Shown: in pieces, positions 34,501 to 42,789 of the stretch
How positions within the stretch are numbered: position 1 is the stretch's first letter
How the letters are laid out: each line of letters opens with the position of its first letter
Assembly: GCA_040954595.2 (NCBI GenBank)
Contig: CM082590.2
Span: 3,596,001-3,660,000, forward strand
Origin: Balanoglossus misakiensis
Taxonomy: Eukaryota > Hemichordata
Length of the DNA: 64,000 bases
Direction of reading: 5' to 3'
Notes under the pieces: generated by a model
Seen by the model: only the letters and a program-made list of their open reading frames with translations
Told to the model about the DNA's origin: nothing
Database searches by the model: none
Program-made: the position numbers and the translations under genes

Positions 34501-37500
34501 TCATGAAACGCAAGGATGGTGTGATTTTCACTATTACCTACACAGTCATCAATTTCGACAACATGTGGTGGGAAAGAACTAGTATTTAAAATAAAATTAG
34601 ATGTGACCACGGCAACACGTGGCAAAGGCTAGCCAAAGTCTGACAGGAACATTGCTATCGTACTGTTGAACTTGTAGGGCTTCCCAACAGCCAACAATCT
34701 GGACTTATCAACTGAAGACATAGCTGTAGAAACGCAGCTGTTCTGCCGGGGGGGGGGGGGGGGGGGAGATGCGGGGAATTAGTTAATCCCCCCGATGGAA
34801 CAGCTGCATTTCCAAAGCTACTGAAGATCCAACTCCGAAAAAGTTGGATTTTCAGAAATTTAATTCCACTTTCATCGTGCAACGGAAGATTCAGAATGTG
34901 TTTTGCTTTCCAAACATCTACGCTGGACGCCTATTTTTGTAATACGCTCTTTACGGTAACAATTAACTTTACCCTGAAACGCCTACACTAGATGATTTCA
35001 TGTATTCGTACAAACACAGAGAAATAAACTGCCAGGTTTAATCCCCCTGAAATTTTTCCTTGCCTCAATGCAAAGTACAGAATAAATTTTCAAGACATCG
35101 ACCGACCTAGTTATGGCAAGTGTCCACGGCTGTTTAGCCAACATCGCAAAAATTATTATAGATTTATATTGAGGATTTGTGAACAGATAAACTGTTAGGC
35201 ATGGGTCACACTATATATGGCTCACTCGATATACTCAAAAGTGAATTCGATCGTCTAAAAATATATAAGAATTCCACATAGCCACGGACCAAAAACTAAC
35301 CTCAAACTCTTTCATACTCTGCATAATATTAGTATATATGTGTGTCGGTTTGTTGCAGGAACATTAGTTACGGGATTGACATCCCGAAGGTCGTCAATAC
35401 TACAAAATATAAGTACAGTGTCATCTTTTTGGCCGTTCGGGCTATTGGTGAGTGAGCATGTAAAGCCACTTACCTCATCTTTAGCATTGATGTCAGCTCC
35501 ATGGTCGATCAACACTTGTGCCGCTTTCAGTTTATTTCCCCGGGATGCTGCATGCAATGCTGTGGATTCATCCTGAAATTGACAAATTCATTTGAATTAA
35601 AATGAACATAAGCTATGTTCCAATGTTGGACTTGTAAGGTGACATGGCTACAATTTCACTGGAATCGATTTGTAACTGTAAGTGTTGACTGTGTTGAGTT
35701 AAATGTGTGTATCATCTATAGTTGTTTCAGACCAAAACACTATTGTTTCAGAGAACATTTTATAACGTGTCCTATAGATTTTTCTAACAAGTGTAACACT
35801 ATAAAATTCTAATATAATGTAGCGCACTAAACATGTTTCTGTACACTCATAGGTGCAACAGGTCTTAATATCATTTCGTAAATTACATGGATATGTTGAT
35901 AATTTCAATCACACCAAGTACTCTAACAGATAAACATGGCGGACGTGATAAACCCGACACATATAATCCCTCGTTTTTCTCTGTTGGTGTAAGTTGAAGT
36001 CTGACCCGCTATGAACCCAACATTGGCATGGGACATCTTGAAATTTTCAATCACACTAAGTACTCTAAAATAGACACAAGACGGACGTGATACACCCGAC
36101 ACACACAATCCCCTGTTTCTCTGTTGATGTAAGTAAAAATTTAGGTGTAGCCTGCTAGAACCCAACGTTGGTACGTACGGTACAATGTTATAATTATTTA
36201 ATGTTGCTAGGAAACATCAGAAAAATAATTGTCTTAACCAGTCTGGACATTTCTCTCAAATTTGTCTTAAAAAAAAAAAAAAAGCGTTTGTAGTATCCAT
36301 TGAATGGAACTGAAATCACATATGTCTTGTTCACTGAATTTAACAAAAAATATAAAAGGAAAATTGCGGTCGCGAAAATTAGTGTGAAAGTGGAGATCAC
36401 TAAACAAGTTGAATTCGCCCTTGTAATAAACTTAAGAACTTTGTTGAATTTATGTGACCAATCTCATCAGATGTACAGTTAGGCGTTGTCTTTACCTATG
36501 GTGATCATTTTGGCTGTTCTGTTCTCTGTCTTGGCCGTTCTCGGGTGGACGGTCCCTTTCCGAACAGAAAAGCCAAGAATCAGCATATTAAAGACACTGC
36601 CTAACTCTACATCAAGTTTTAACCAGATAGTTATGTGACAATATGAGATGGTCTCCAAGTTGACAATGGCACATAATGCATGGGGCACATGCAATCACTA
36701 GCTTCCTTCACAAATAAAGATTTCGTCCAAATGGCAACTCTTCAGCCCACAATGCCACAGATTCTACATATTCTTCAGGTGTCCAAAATGAAGCATTTTA
36801 GCCCGGCCTTGTCATGATTCTGATATTCTCCCTGTAGACAAGCACTATATCCTTACTCAGGCATTGTTCTATGTCCATCGAGGTACAGTAACACAGTCAT
36901 CTCCACAAATGTGTGTTTATTCACACAAGTAATTTATACAACAGAGATATCCATCGAAGAGACAGAGGAAATAAATATTACAATTAATCAACAGCTGACC
37001 AACCTCAAAGATTCAAATCACGCCTGAAGAATACACTTGTAGTACAAATACCACAGACTAAAGAAATCCGCACTGTTTGTTTATAGGGCAATCAATTCAA
37101 TGGCACTCTTTTTCAAGACCATATTCACCTGAATTCCGGATTGACTTACGACGCGGTATTTTAAGTCTCTACGTTATGTCGGTTTTGGGGTTGTAATTCT
37201 TTTTAAACACTTTCATTTTTATGATATTTGTATCCATCTAGACTTGTCATCAACCGCACCACAGACTGTTACTGGTCACTATATACGGATACTTGGACAT
37301 TACAGCGAATACTATGTTCTTATTCGTCTCAGTTTCAAATTTTCTTTCTAATTGATATAAGAGAAACAAATGAGGAAACAAGCTTTATTTTCTGACAAAA
37401 TTTAGCTATTTCAAATGCATTAAGTTGGTATATCTAAAACATGAAAGGTTTGCGTTCATCAATAAAGGCAGGGTCAAATCTTCTGCCGCTTCAGATTCGT

Positions 37501-40500
37501 TACCTGTGTGAATTGGTTGTACGTGTGAAATGTTGAGTGAGGCAGTGCAAATACTTACGTAGTTCCTTCCATTGACATCGTACCCATCAGCTATCATCGA
37601 CCGAATCCTTGCAACATCACCATTCTCAGCGGCATCAATGAGATCCTATAACACTCAGTGACACATACAATTGCTATTTTTAAATATTCGGTTAAAAAGA
37701 AAATTCTTCAGTATTTGAACTGACTTTGATTATGAACAAACAAAATCACAAACACTAAGAAATAATACCTAAACTGTTATATCAGTGTTTTAACTGTGTG
37801 CATCGATTATATGGTAAAGTATTCTAATTACACATAAACGTACACGGCTTACACCAAAATATAGATACATGTACTGGAAAATGCCCGGATGAGCCTATGG
37901 ACTCATGATAAGGCAACAGTCTCAAGAGAACGGTGAACAAATGCAATGAAAGCATCACAGTGAATGTTTGTCCAAACTGTGTGGGCAAGTTATTGTGTAG
38001 CTGTAGTAGTGTGTGGGTCGCGCGACAGCTTAATTTGTATACCTGGTCGCTGATGTGCTTCCCAAGAAGCTTTTTTGACAGTTTGATAGGGCTTGCTTGA
38101 TTTCCATAAAAGAAACGTGAACAAGGTTATGGTCAATTCGGCCGCGGGTGGATTCTATTTTGTGGATAACAAAAAGTGACTGACTCGATCGCCTCATTTA
38201 ACATGGAAAATGGGTGACCCCCGGTGACCCCCAATCACCCAATCACCCAATTCCAAAACAGGGAGATCTCTCCCATGAATACACCGCCCCCTCCCAGGCC
38301 TAATAAACTGACCAGTCCCTTATTTCGAAATTTATATGCCATTCTTCTTTGGAGTTGTGGATAATTCACGCACGCGTACAATATCCCTTCATGGAAAAAA
38401 TGTGATTTTTTGTGAATTTTGATCGCGAATAATAAAACATGGTGCAGACATTGCTGAAAGGAAACCATTCCATCGGTGAAATTCTTATCACAAAAATACT
38501 GGAATTCCAACAAAACGAAAACAATGAACGATAAGGTATTCCAGGATAATGACAACCGGTCCATTAATGCACTACTGAGCACAAAATGTCTGACTTGTAA
38601 ATTTGTACAAATGAAGAACTTGCTGGTGTATAACCCCCCCCCCCCCCCCTCGTCTTGTACATGAAGGCAGAAGACAATAAACTACATTTAAATGTGGCAG
38701 TACTTTTACAGGTACAGGTTATTCGTGCATCGCCTTCATCTACTTGTCGCCTTGATCCGATTCCTACCAAGATCTTCAAACATTCTGACATTTTACAAGT
38801 TTTGTTACCACATATCACAGAAATCTTCAATAACTCTCTGCAGTATGGTGTTGTACCTGCTCATTTCAAGGAAGCCGTCGTTAAACCTCTAATTAAAAAG
38901 CCATCTCTTGATCATGAAGTTCTCAAACATTTCCGTCCTGTATCCAACCTGCCGTTTTTGTCGAAGATCCTGGAACGTATTGTTGCCAAGAGACTGACTT
39001 CTCACATTGCCAACCATTCATTGGACAAGCCTTTGCAATCTGCTTACAAGCCAGGACACAGTACTGAGACTGCTCTCCTCAAAGTAACAAATGACATTTT
39101 GCTTGCTCTTGATGAAAAAAGAGATGTTTTCTTGGTATTACTCGATCTTTCCGCAGCATTTGACACTGTGAACCATACCATTTTACTCAATCGCTTAAGA
39201 GACCGCTTTGGTCTCTCTGATACTGTTCTCATGTGGTTTAAGTCATACCTTTCCAATCAGTCAGTGTGTACTTGTTCATTCCACCCAATCACCTTTTTAT
39301 CCGCTCGACACTGGGGTACCACAGGGATCAGTTCTTGGTCCCATACTTTTCAATATGTACACGTCTCCATTAGGTGAATTAGTTCAAAGTCATGGTTGTC
39401 TTTATAGTTTTTATGCAGATGACTCTTCACTTTATATGTCTTTTAGTAAAGACAACGCAGCAAGAACTGTTTCAAATCTTGAACTTTGTATACCCGATGT
39501 TAGGTTTTGGATGTCTGAAAACTTCTTGTGCTTAAACGATGATAAGACTGAATTTGTTATTTTCTCTGGTATTTTGGGTGATCTGTCTGCTAGAGGGATT
39601 TCAGAAATTCGTGTTGGCGATTCTCTGATTCCCGTCCATTGTCAGGCTAAGAGCCTTGGAGTGATCCTTGACTCTTGTCTGACAATGAAGCCACATATTG
39701 GACAGATCTGCCGCTCTGCCACTTTTCATTTACGTCGCATTGCCCTTATCAGGAAATATTTATCTCATTCTGCTACAGAGCAATTAGTTCATGCATTCAT
39801 TACTTCTCGTATTGATTCATGTAATTCACTTTTATTTGGGCTCCCGAAGTATTCAATCATCCGTATCCAACGCGTTCAGAATATTGCTGCTAGAATTGTT
39901 ACTCGTTCAAAAATCACCTGTCACATCACTCCAATTTTGTATCAGTTGCACTGGCTACCTGTTACAGAGCGCATTGTTTTTAAGATGTTAGTTCTCACTT
40001 TTAAATCCATTCATAAACTTGGTCCAATCTATCTTTCTAGCATGACTAATCTATATGTTCCGTGTCGCAATTTAAGGTCAGCTGATCAGTTCAAACTCTG
40101 CCCTGTTCGATCACGCACCAAGAGTTATGGCGATCGTGCTTTTACTGTTGCTGCTCCAATTCTTTGGAATAATCTTCCACTCACAATTCGCCAGGCACCA
40201 GACTTATCTGTTTTTAAATCAAATGTTAAAACTTTACTTTTTAAATCTGTTTTTTAGCCATTTGTTGTATTTTACTTTTGCTTTAAGCGTCATTGATCAC
40301 ATTTTTTGTGGATACTGACGCTATACAAATAAATTATTATTATTATTATTATTATTACTTCAATAATTTTGTTTGTAGACAGCTGTTTATTAGAAATAAA
40401 AGAACTGATTCATGGTGTACCTTAATCTTACGCTGAATTGGGATTAAAGCGTTCATTAGCAACCTCTTCACTATGGTATATTAGTGTCACCAGTTTTGGA

Positions 40501-41635
40501 ACAAACATTCTGTGATGAAGATATTGTTTATAAGTCAGTAGATATCACAACTTTATGTTTACACAAGCACCGATTTAGAGATAGTCGGTGTATAAACGTC
40601 GAGGGGATAAAATATTCATTGCTTTTTGTTCTTCCAAACTTAAGCGAGGGGTTTGGGGTCAAACGAAAATAGATGCATTTTACATGCCTCATGTCATGCA
40701 TTATTTTCGTGATTTTACTATCAAAGTTCGGTTGGGTCATTTTTAGGTCCCATTGGTATGTACCATGGGACCTTATGGGATCAGTTGCGTCTGTATGTAT
40801 GTATGGATGTATGTCTCCGTCCACATCAAAAACTTGAAAACCACTGTGTCCTTGACGCGATTTTTAAAAGCTTACTCGAGGGTATGCGAAAATGTATCAT
40901 CAACCAGTCATGTCGTCTGTCGGCAAAGGATACGGAGAAGATTGAGTCAGCTCATGGGGAATTAATAATTATCCACGACCCTATGACCTAAACTATGTCT
41001 GCGTCACATTGAATGAACTCATTTCAGGTTAAAGGTTATCACTCGTTGATATGGCGTCAATCCTGACTATCCTATATAAAGACACACAGCCAGAATGGTT
41101 ACAAAGTAACACTGGCATGGATTTCAACAATTGATTTATATAAAGTTAGAGCTTGCTAAATAAATTTGCTTGCAGTATAACAGCAAAATAGTTAATAAAT
41201 GCAACCAATATAATTGCAAAAAAATCCTTCTTTTTGTCTCAAGTTGGGTGTCGTAATCATTTTGACATATCGTCAACCGAGTTATTATTTATGAATGCAC
41301 TAATATTGTAATGCATACATACACTGAAAGTTCTGATGTTTTGCGTGTGTCGAGCAAGCATGACCCATTGAAAAAAAACACGTAGGCCGTATAAAAAGGA
41401 TATAGCGCAGCAAGTCTACGCAGCATTCATAAGTCTTGTGACACAATTTTCAAAGTGGTTTTCCATGTTAAATGTGCATTGGGTTGAAGGGGTGAATTTT
41501 CAAACGCAGTCTTCAGTCCAGAAAAATAAACCACATAAAGCAGTTGTCGACACTGCCTGACTGAGTTGCCCTTGGTGTGAAATGTCGCTTTAACAGTTCA
41601 CTTACCCATGGATCTTTATCTTCTCCGGAAGCCAT
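14872..41635 (-). CDS. Roco protein: ankyrin repeats, Roc GTPase, COR, death-like domain (13 exons)
   Basis: Thirteen exons with GT-AG sites join without a stop into 906 codons. Start ATG at 41635 has A at -3 and G at +4; the stop is 14872-14874. Ankyrin repeats cover about residues 11-190. The Roc domain has P-loop GFGGVGKT (218-225), TPGI (259-262), switch II DFAGQ (279-283) and SRAD (368-371) as the base-specificity motif. COR follows (FPVLYW near 455-460) and a six-helix death-like fold about 781-885. Roco proteins use GTP binding and COR dimerisation as a switch; with ankyrins and a death domain the architecture resembles DAPK1 without its kinase, and suggests a cytosolic adaptor or sensor in death or immune signalling. 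The function is inferred. A tandem paralogue starts beyond 62575. Upstream non-coding exons and the promoter are not identified. The gene spans 26.8 kb because its introns are full of repeats. Confidence 0.88.
16226..16250. repeat. (GAAT)n microsatellite in intron 12
   Basis: Five or so GAAT/GACT units next to exon 12. The second gene copy carries GGAT/GTAT repeats at a comparable place. Confidence 0.85.
16316..16498 (-). CDS. Roco exon 12 (residues 431-491, start of COR)
   Basis: One hundred eighty-three bases, phase 0/0, acceptor ATTACAG and donor GTAAAT. It includes KKFPVLYWTTYVERVQEI, typical of the start of a COR domain. Confidence 0.88.
16589..16690. repeat. (CATA)n compound microsatellite in intron 11
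   Basis: About ten CATA units, then ACAC repeats and ACCGGTACAT units. Open frames reading through it on both strands are repeat translations. Confidence 0.95.
16922..17070 (-). CDS. Roco exon 11 (residues 381-430, end of Roc)
   Basis: One hundred forty-nine bases, taking up the split codon from exon 10, acceptor AATATAG and donor GTGAG. Predicted helix (RVVEEVREELKKKF) and strand region joining Roc to COR. Confidence 0.88.
17478..17625 (-). CDS. Roco exon 10 (residues 332-380, Roc specificity motif)
   Basis: One hundred forty-eight bases, leaving one base over at its 3' end, acceptor TTTCAG and donor GTAAG. It contains VILIASRADML, a strand followed by the TKxD-like guanine recognition motif. 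Confidence 0.9.
17661..17727. repeat. (CAAT)n microsatellite in intron 9
   Basis: About sixteen CAAT-type units, some changed to CAAG or TAAT. Confidence 0.95.
17871..18164 (-). CDS. Roco exon 9 (residues 234-331, Roc switch regions)
   Basis: Two hundred ninety-four bases, phase 0/0, acceptor ATACAG and donor GTGAG. It contains TPGIDV and MDFAGQCEYYVTHNMFL; DxxGQ is the switch II signature and the following YxxTHxxFL is typical of Roc domains. Confidence 0.92.
18505..18633 (-). CDS. Roco exon 8 (residues 191-233, P-loop)
   Basis: One hundred twenty-nine bases, phase 0/0, acceptor CATCAG and donor GTAACG. It carries VHVCGFGGVGKTTLVKSLQR, the Walker A motif and first strand/helix of the Roc domain. 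Confidence 0.92.
18783..19136. mobile_element. complete TTAA-flanked foldback MITE
   Basis: TTAA at 18783-18786 and at 19133-19136 flank a 346-bp element with ends AGGGACAAAATC and GACTTTGTCCCT. The element is an inverted repeat over almost its whole length, including inner arms CTCGCCAAAATGAATAA and TTATTCATTTTGGGCGAG around a small centre. It has no coding capacity. A TTAA target duplication is typical of piggyBac-type transposition. It lies in intron 7 of the Roco gene. Confidence 0.88.
19617..19673 (-). CDS. Roco exon 7 (residues 172-190, partial ankyrin cap)
   Basis: Fifty-seven bases, phase 0/0, acceptor TTACAG and donor GTAATG. It encodes VGKTPMDYAHDRRVKSLLK, the first helix pair of a closing ankyrin repeat. 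Confidence 0.88.
20620..22646. mobile_element. hairpin-ended Helentron/HINE-like element, copy 2, opposite orientation
   Basis: It begins ATTAAAGCTGCAAGCAGC, the exact reverse complement of the ends at 58442 and 59652, followed by GGGGCCCAAGC. It ends with the hairpin GGGACCAAGC, loop, GCTTGGTCCC (22616-22641) and CTAAT. The body holds degenerate relatives of the 237-bp unit. It sits inside repeat copy R1, and R1 copies 2 and 3 lack it. The AAAGCTGCAAGCAGC end resembles ends of abundant repeats I recall from fish genomes; I could not check this. Confidence 0.78.
22763..22838. repeat. 26-bp arm hairpin inside repeat R1
   Basis: AGCTGTGGAAACGCAGCTGT plus TCCACC (22763-22788) pairs with 22813-22838 at 25 of 26 positions. 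In R1 copy 3 both arms remain near 34722-34818 around a G run; in copy 2 only the right arm remains. Confidence 0.9.
23400..23879. other. intron sequence, nothing recognised
   Basis: About 480 bases between R1 copy 1 and the LINE fragment. No frame, repeat or motif was recognised. Confidence 0.4.
23880..25616 (+). pseudogene. 5'-truncated L1/Tx1-type LINE with frameshift
   Basis: The sequence encodes the C-terminal part of a reverse transcriptase: YADD at 23976-23987, then LISGLRPNFEKTKAIWFGS and the thumb-like region LLGITFDVKLEKY of L1-clade enzymes. The frame shifts by one between about 24889 and 24956, after which translation continues to a terminal motif CTFCHLWTEDIIHLFFEC, the CCHC-like end of L1/Tx1 proteins. 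A run of 22 A (25594-25615) follows. The endonuclease and the 5' part of the RT are missing. It is in intron 6 of the Roco gene, opposite in orientation to it. It cannot make a functional protein. Confidence 0.9.
25617..26270. other. intron sequence, nothing recognised
   Basis: No domain, splice-bounded exon or repeat was recognised. The minus-strand frame at 25566-25940 is partly a reading of the LINE poly-A tail. Confidence 0.4.
26271..26770. repeat. two-unit tandem repeat, period about 248 bp
   Basis: Units begin TGTTATCAA at 26271 and 26519. Both contain ATTTATGAAAA, ACGGTAATAAAATGAC, TACACGTGGTTT and TTTGGAGCAT in the same order. The units are diverged, so the duplication is old. Confidence 0.85.
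26771..27672. other. intron sequence, nothing recognised
   Basis: Short open frames occur on both strands but have no recognisable domain and no splice context. No repeat was noticed. Confidence 0.4.
27673..27771 (-). CDS. Roco exon 6 (residues 139-171, ankyrin repeat)
   Basis: Ninety-nine bases, phase 0/0, acceptor TTTACAG and donor GTAAGTTAG. Repeat with LGDAPIHLAAKLGQEGAALL. Confidence 0.92.
28497..28562. repeat. (ATC)n then (AAC)n microsatellite
   Basis: About ten ATC units followed by CAACAACAAC and CAAACAAAC, in intron 5. Confidence 0.95.
28925..30477. repeat. 1.6-kb interspersed repeat R1, copy 2
   Basis: Uninterrupted copy in intron 5, same orientation as copies 1 and 3. It ends at GTGCCAAGCTCAATGCA, as copy 1 does, which defines one boundary of the repeat. 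Confidence 0.85.
30536..30925. repeat. 133-bp minisatellite, about 2.9 units
   Basis: GACCTACTAGGATCT occurs at 30611, 30744 and 30877. Units also contain GGGAAGGGTTCGTCGCGCCG and GGGTGTCCCCCCTTGATGAG. It is GC-rich relative to its surroundings and directly abuts R1 copy 2. Frames across it repeat the same peptide with shifts and are not genes. Confidence 0.95.
31504..31602 (-). CDS. Roco exon 5 (residues 106-138, ankyrin repeat)
   Basis: Ninety-nine bases, phase 0/0, with the same acceptor and donor sequences as exon 4. Repeat with NDWAPLHNAAANGHGGVVTL. All 16 base differences from exon 4 fall in 12 codons, and every one changes the amino acid. Confidence 0.92.
32104..32202 (-). CDS. Roco exon 4 (residues 73-105, ankyrin repeat)
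   Basis: Ninety-nine bases, phase 0/0, acceptor CCCACAG and donor GTAAGTTACTG. Repeat with GGQAPLHYAARYGNGDMVRL. It is the tandem duplicate of exon 5, 600 bases away, and differs from it at 12 of 33 residues. Confidence 0.92.
33081..33251. mobile_element. 171-bp foldback MITE-like sequence
   Basis: The left arm starting GTCTCGCCAGCCAGACCTC and the right arm ending GAGGTCTCGCCAGCGAGA are imperfect inverted repeats that extend inward (CGAAGTGCGCC against GGCGCACTTC; GCGAGGC against GCCTCGC). It is GC-rich in an AT-rich intron. No clear target duplication was found. Confidence 0.75.
33252..34258. other. intron 3 sequence, nothing recognised
   Basis: About 1 kb with no recognised exon, repeat or domain. 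Confidence 0.4.
34259..35245. repeat. 1.6-kb interspersed repeat R1, copy 3 (partial)
   Basis: Matches the middle and right parts of copies 1 and 2, starting near CAAACATACGACAAACCCAA and ending near CTCACTCGATATACTC. It contains a long poly-G run (34747-34767) in the hairpin loop. It lacks the nested element found in copy 1. Confidence 0.85.
35474..35572 (-). CDS. Roco exon 3 (residues 40-72, ankyrin repeat)
   Basis: Ninety-nine bases, phase 0/0, acceptor TTTCAG and donor GTAAGTG. Canonical repeat with STALHAASRGNKLKAAQVLI and GADINAKDE. Confidence 0.92.
35901..36172. repeat. two-unit tandem repeat, period 142 bp
   Basis: TTTCAATCACAC is at 35903 and 36045. Units share AAGTACTCTAA, GGACGTGATA and ACCCGACACA. 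It is in intron 2. Confidence 0.88.
36173..37558. other. intron 2 sequence, nothing recognised
   Basis: AT-rich, with short homopolymers. No further ankyrin-like exon with splice sites was found here. Confidence 0.4.
37559..37645 (-). CDS. Roco exon 2 (residues 11-39, ankyrin cap)
   Basis: Eighty-seven bases, phase 0 at both ends, acceptor TTATAG and donor GTAAG. It encodes the opening ankyrin unit with DLIDAAENGDVARIRSMIAD. Confidence 0.85.
37646..38689. other. intron 1 sequence, nothing recognised
   Basis: Contains a GGGTGACCCC/AATCACCC simple repeat near 38210-38250 and a poly-C run at 38635-38650. No gene. Confidence 0.4.
38690..40358 (+). pseudogene. 5'-truncated CR1/L2-group LINE with frameshift
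   Basis: The sequence encodes a reverse transcriptase with HFRPVSNLPFLSKILERIVA, LVLLDLSAAFDTVNHTIL, GVPQGSVLGPILFNMY, then YADD at 39412-39423, and the usual C-terminal region, ending at TAG 40255-40257. The frame changes once between about 39250 and 39320, before the GVPQG motif. The 3' end is a short UTR and (ATT)n at 40333-40358, as in CR1/L2/Crack elements. The endonuclease is missing. It lies in intron 1 of the Roco gene on the opposite strand. Confidence 0.92.
40359..41605. other. intron 1 sequence, nothing recognised
   Basis: No exon or repeat was recognised apart from an imperfect palindrome around 40750 (GTATGTACCATGGGACC). Confidence 0.4.
41606..41635 (-). CDS. Roco exon 1 (residues 1-10)
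   Basis: Thirty bases from ATG to a GTAAGTG donor, encoding MASGEDKDPW. The upstream in-frame region has a stop at 41732-41734 and no other ATG, which fixes the start if the exon is not preceded by a coding exon. Confidence 0.75.
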
Positions 41636-42088
41636 GGTTACGTTATTGACATTGTGTTGGAATACTTCAGTAGCCGCACCGCTCTCTAGAGTTGAACAAG
41701 TCACCTTCTTATGTGTTGTAAATGGCGTTGACTACCAGGTCAGGTGACGTTGACAAAACTTTTGGGACATTGTCTGATAAATAAGGAAATACGTTAAAAC
41801 AACAAAAAATACCCGCACTTGGTCAAAGTTTATGACATCATAGAAGCGTGACATATAGAATAAACGTCAATACTATGGTGACGTCACAGCATAATTCATT
41901 CAATTTGTTTGTTTCTGAGTTAATCACAAAATTAGTTCGCACATTCAAACAACAGAGTAATGAGAGTATGAGCAACACATGACGTGAATGAAGTGACATA
42001 TCTTCACTTCGCAATACTCAGTGCAGGACTATGACATCACTCTAGGCAATGAAACGCAATCATGATGACTATGATTCTGACTGAACTT
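41636..42088 (-). other. presumed 5' region of Roco gene 1
   Basis: Sequence directly upstream of the start codon. A stop closes the coding frame at 41732-41734, so at least the first ~97 bases should be leader if transcribed. Several GTGACGTCA/TGACATCA-like CRE-type octamers are visible (for example TGACGTCAC at 41879-41887), but no TATA box was assigned. Confidence 0.35.
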
Positions 42089-42780
42089 GGTCTGCCACAC
42101 ACTTCAACTATAGAGCATACGGGCGTTCCTCACAGGCTTCTCCGGGCGTGGTCAGGCTCTGGCCCCGCCGAGTGAGAAAGGTAACGCGCCGTATCGGTGT
42201 CTTTAAGCAGGCGCGGTAGAGACAAACCTGGTCGACCCCCAGAGAGTACGGGTTCTGTTCCGCACTCAACGGGAGGAATTTGCTCTGTCCCCAGCCTGGC
42301 AAGGGAGAACTTGTACCCAGATTGGCCGTTGTCGGCTCCTCCGAGGTATCGCCGTCATCGCCAACGGTAAGTACAGTTGCTCTGGGTTCCACGTGGCCTA
42401 GTCGCAACTGTCCCCGCAGAGGGGGGGGGGTAAAGACACCATACGCGGAGTCTGACTTTTTGGCCCCTCTGCGGGTAGGCGCGCCGGAAGTAAAAGAAGT
42501 GGTGGTCTGCCACACACATCAACTATAGAGTATACGGGCGTTCCTCGCAGGCTTCCCCGGGCGCGGTTAGCCTCTGGCCCTGCAGAGTTTGAAGGAAATG
42601 TCGTGTAAGCTAGGGAACGCGCCGTGTCGGTGTCCTTTACACAGGTGCGGTATATAACGCATGGAGACAGGAGAATGAAGGGTCGTTGGCGTGCTGCCCC
42701 CCCCCCCCAGGGGACCTCGCTCCAGTCCCCGCTGAGTTAGAATAGGGACATGCCGTGTCGATGTCCTTTAAGCGGTTACG
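42089..42780. repeat. GC-rich, CpG-rich degenerate tandem block upstream of Roco gene 1
   Basis: GGTCTGCCACACAC followed by TCAACTATAGAG and ATACGGGCGTTCCTC occurs at 42089 and 42504 (period 415). Parts of the unit (GCCGTGTCGGTGTCCTTTA) recur near 42620 and 42750. It is much richer in G+C and CpG than its surroundings. It does not match tRNA, 5S rRNA or U1 RNA as I know them. It could be a young repeat or a CpG-rich promoter-side block. Confidence 0.7.
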
Positions 42781-42789
42781 CTTGCAAGA

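Noticed and set aside
41636-41704. In-frame extension of Roco exon 1 upstream to a GTG.
   Set aside because: There is no upstream ATG before the stop at 41732-41734, and the ATG at 41635 has a strong initiation context.
42089-42780. Possible 5S rRNA, tRNA-derived SINE or snRNA cluster.
   Set aside because: No cloverleaf, A/B box pair or known 5S or U1 sequence could be recognised.
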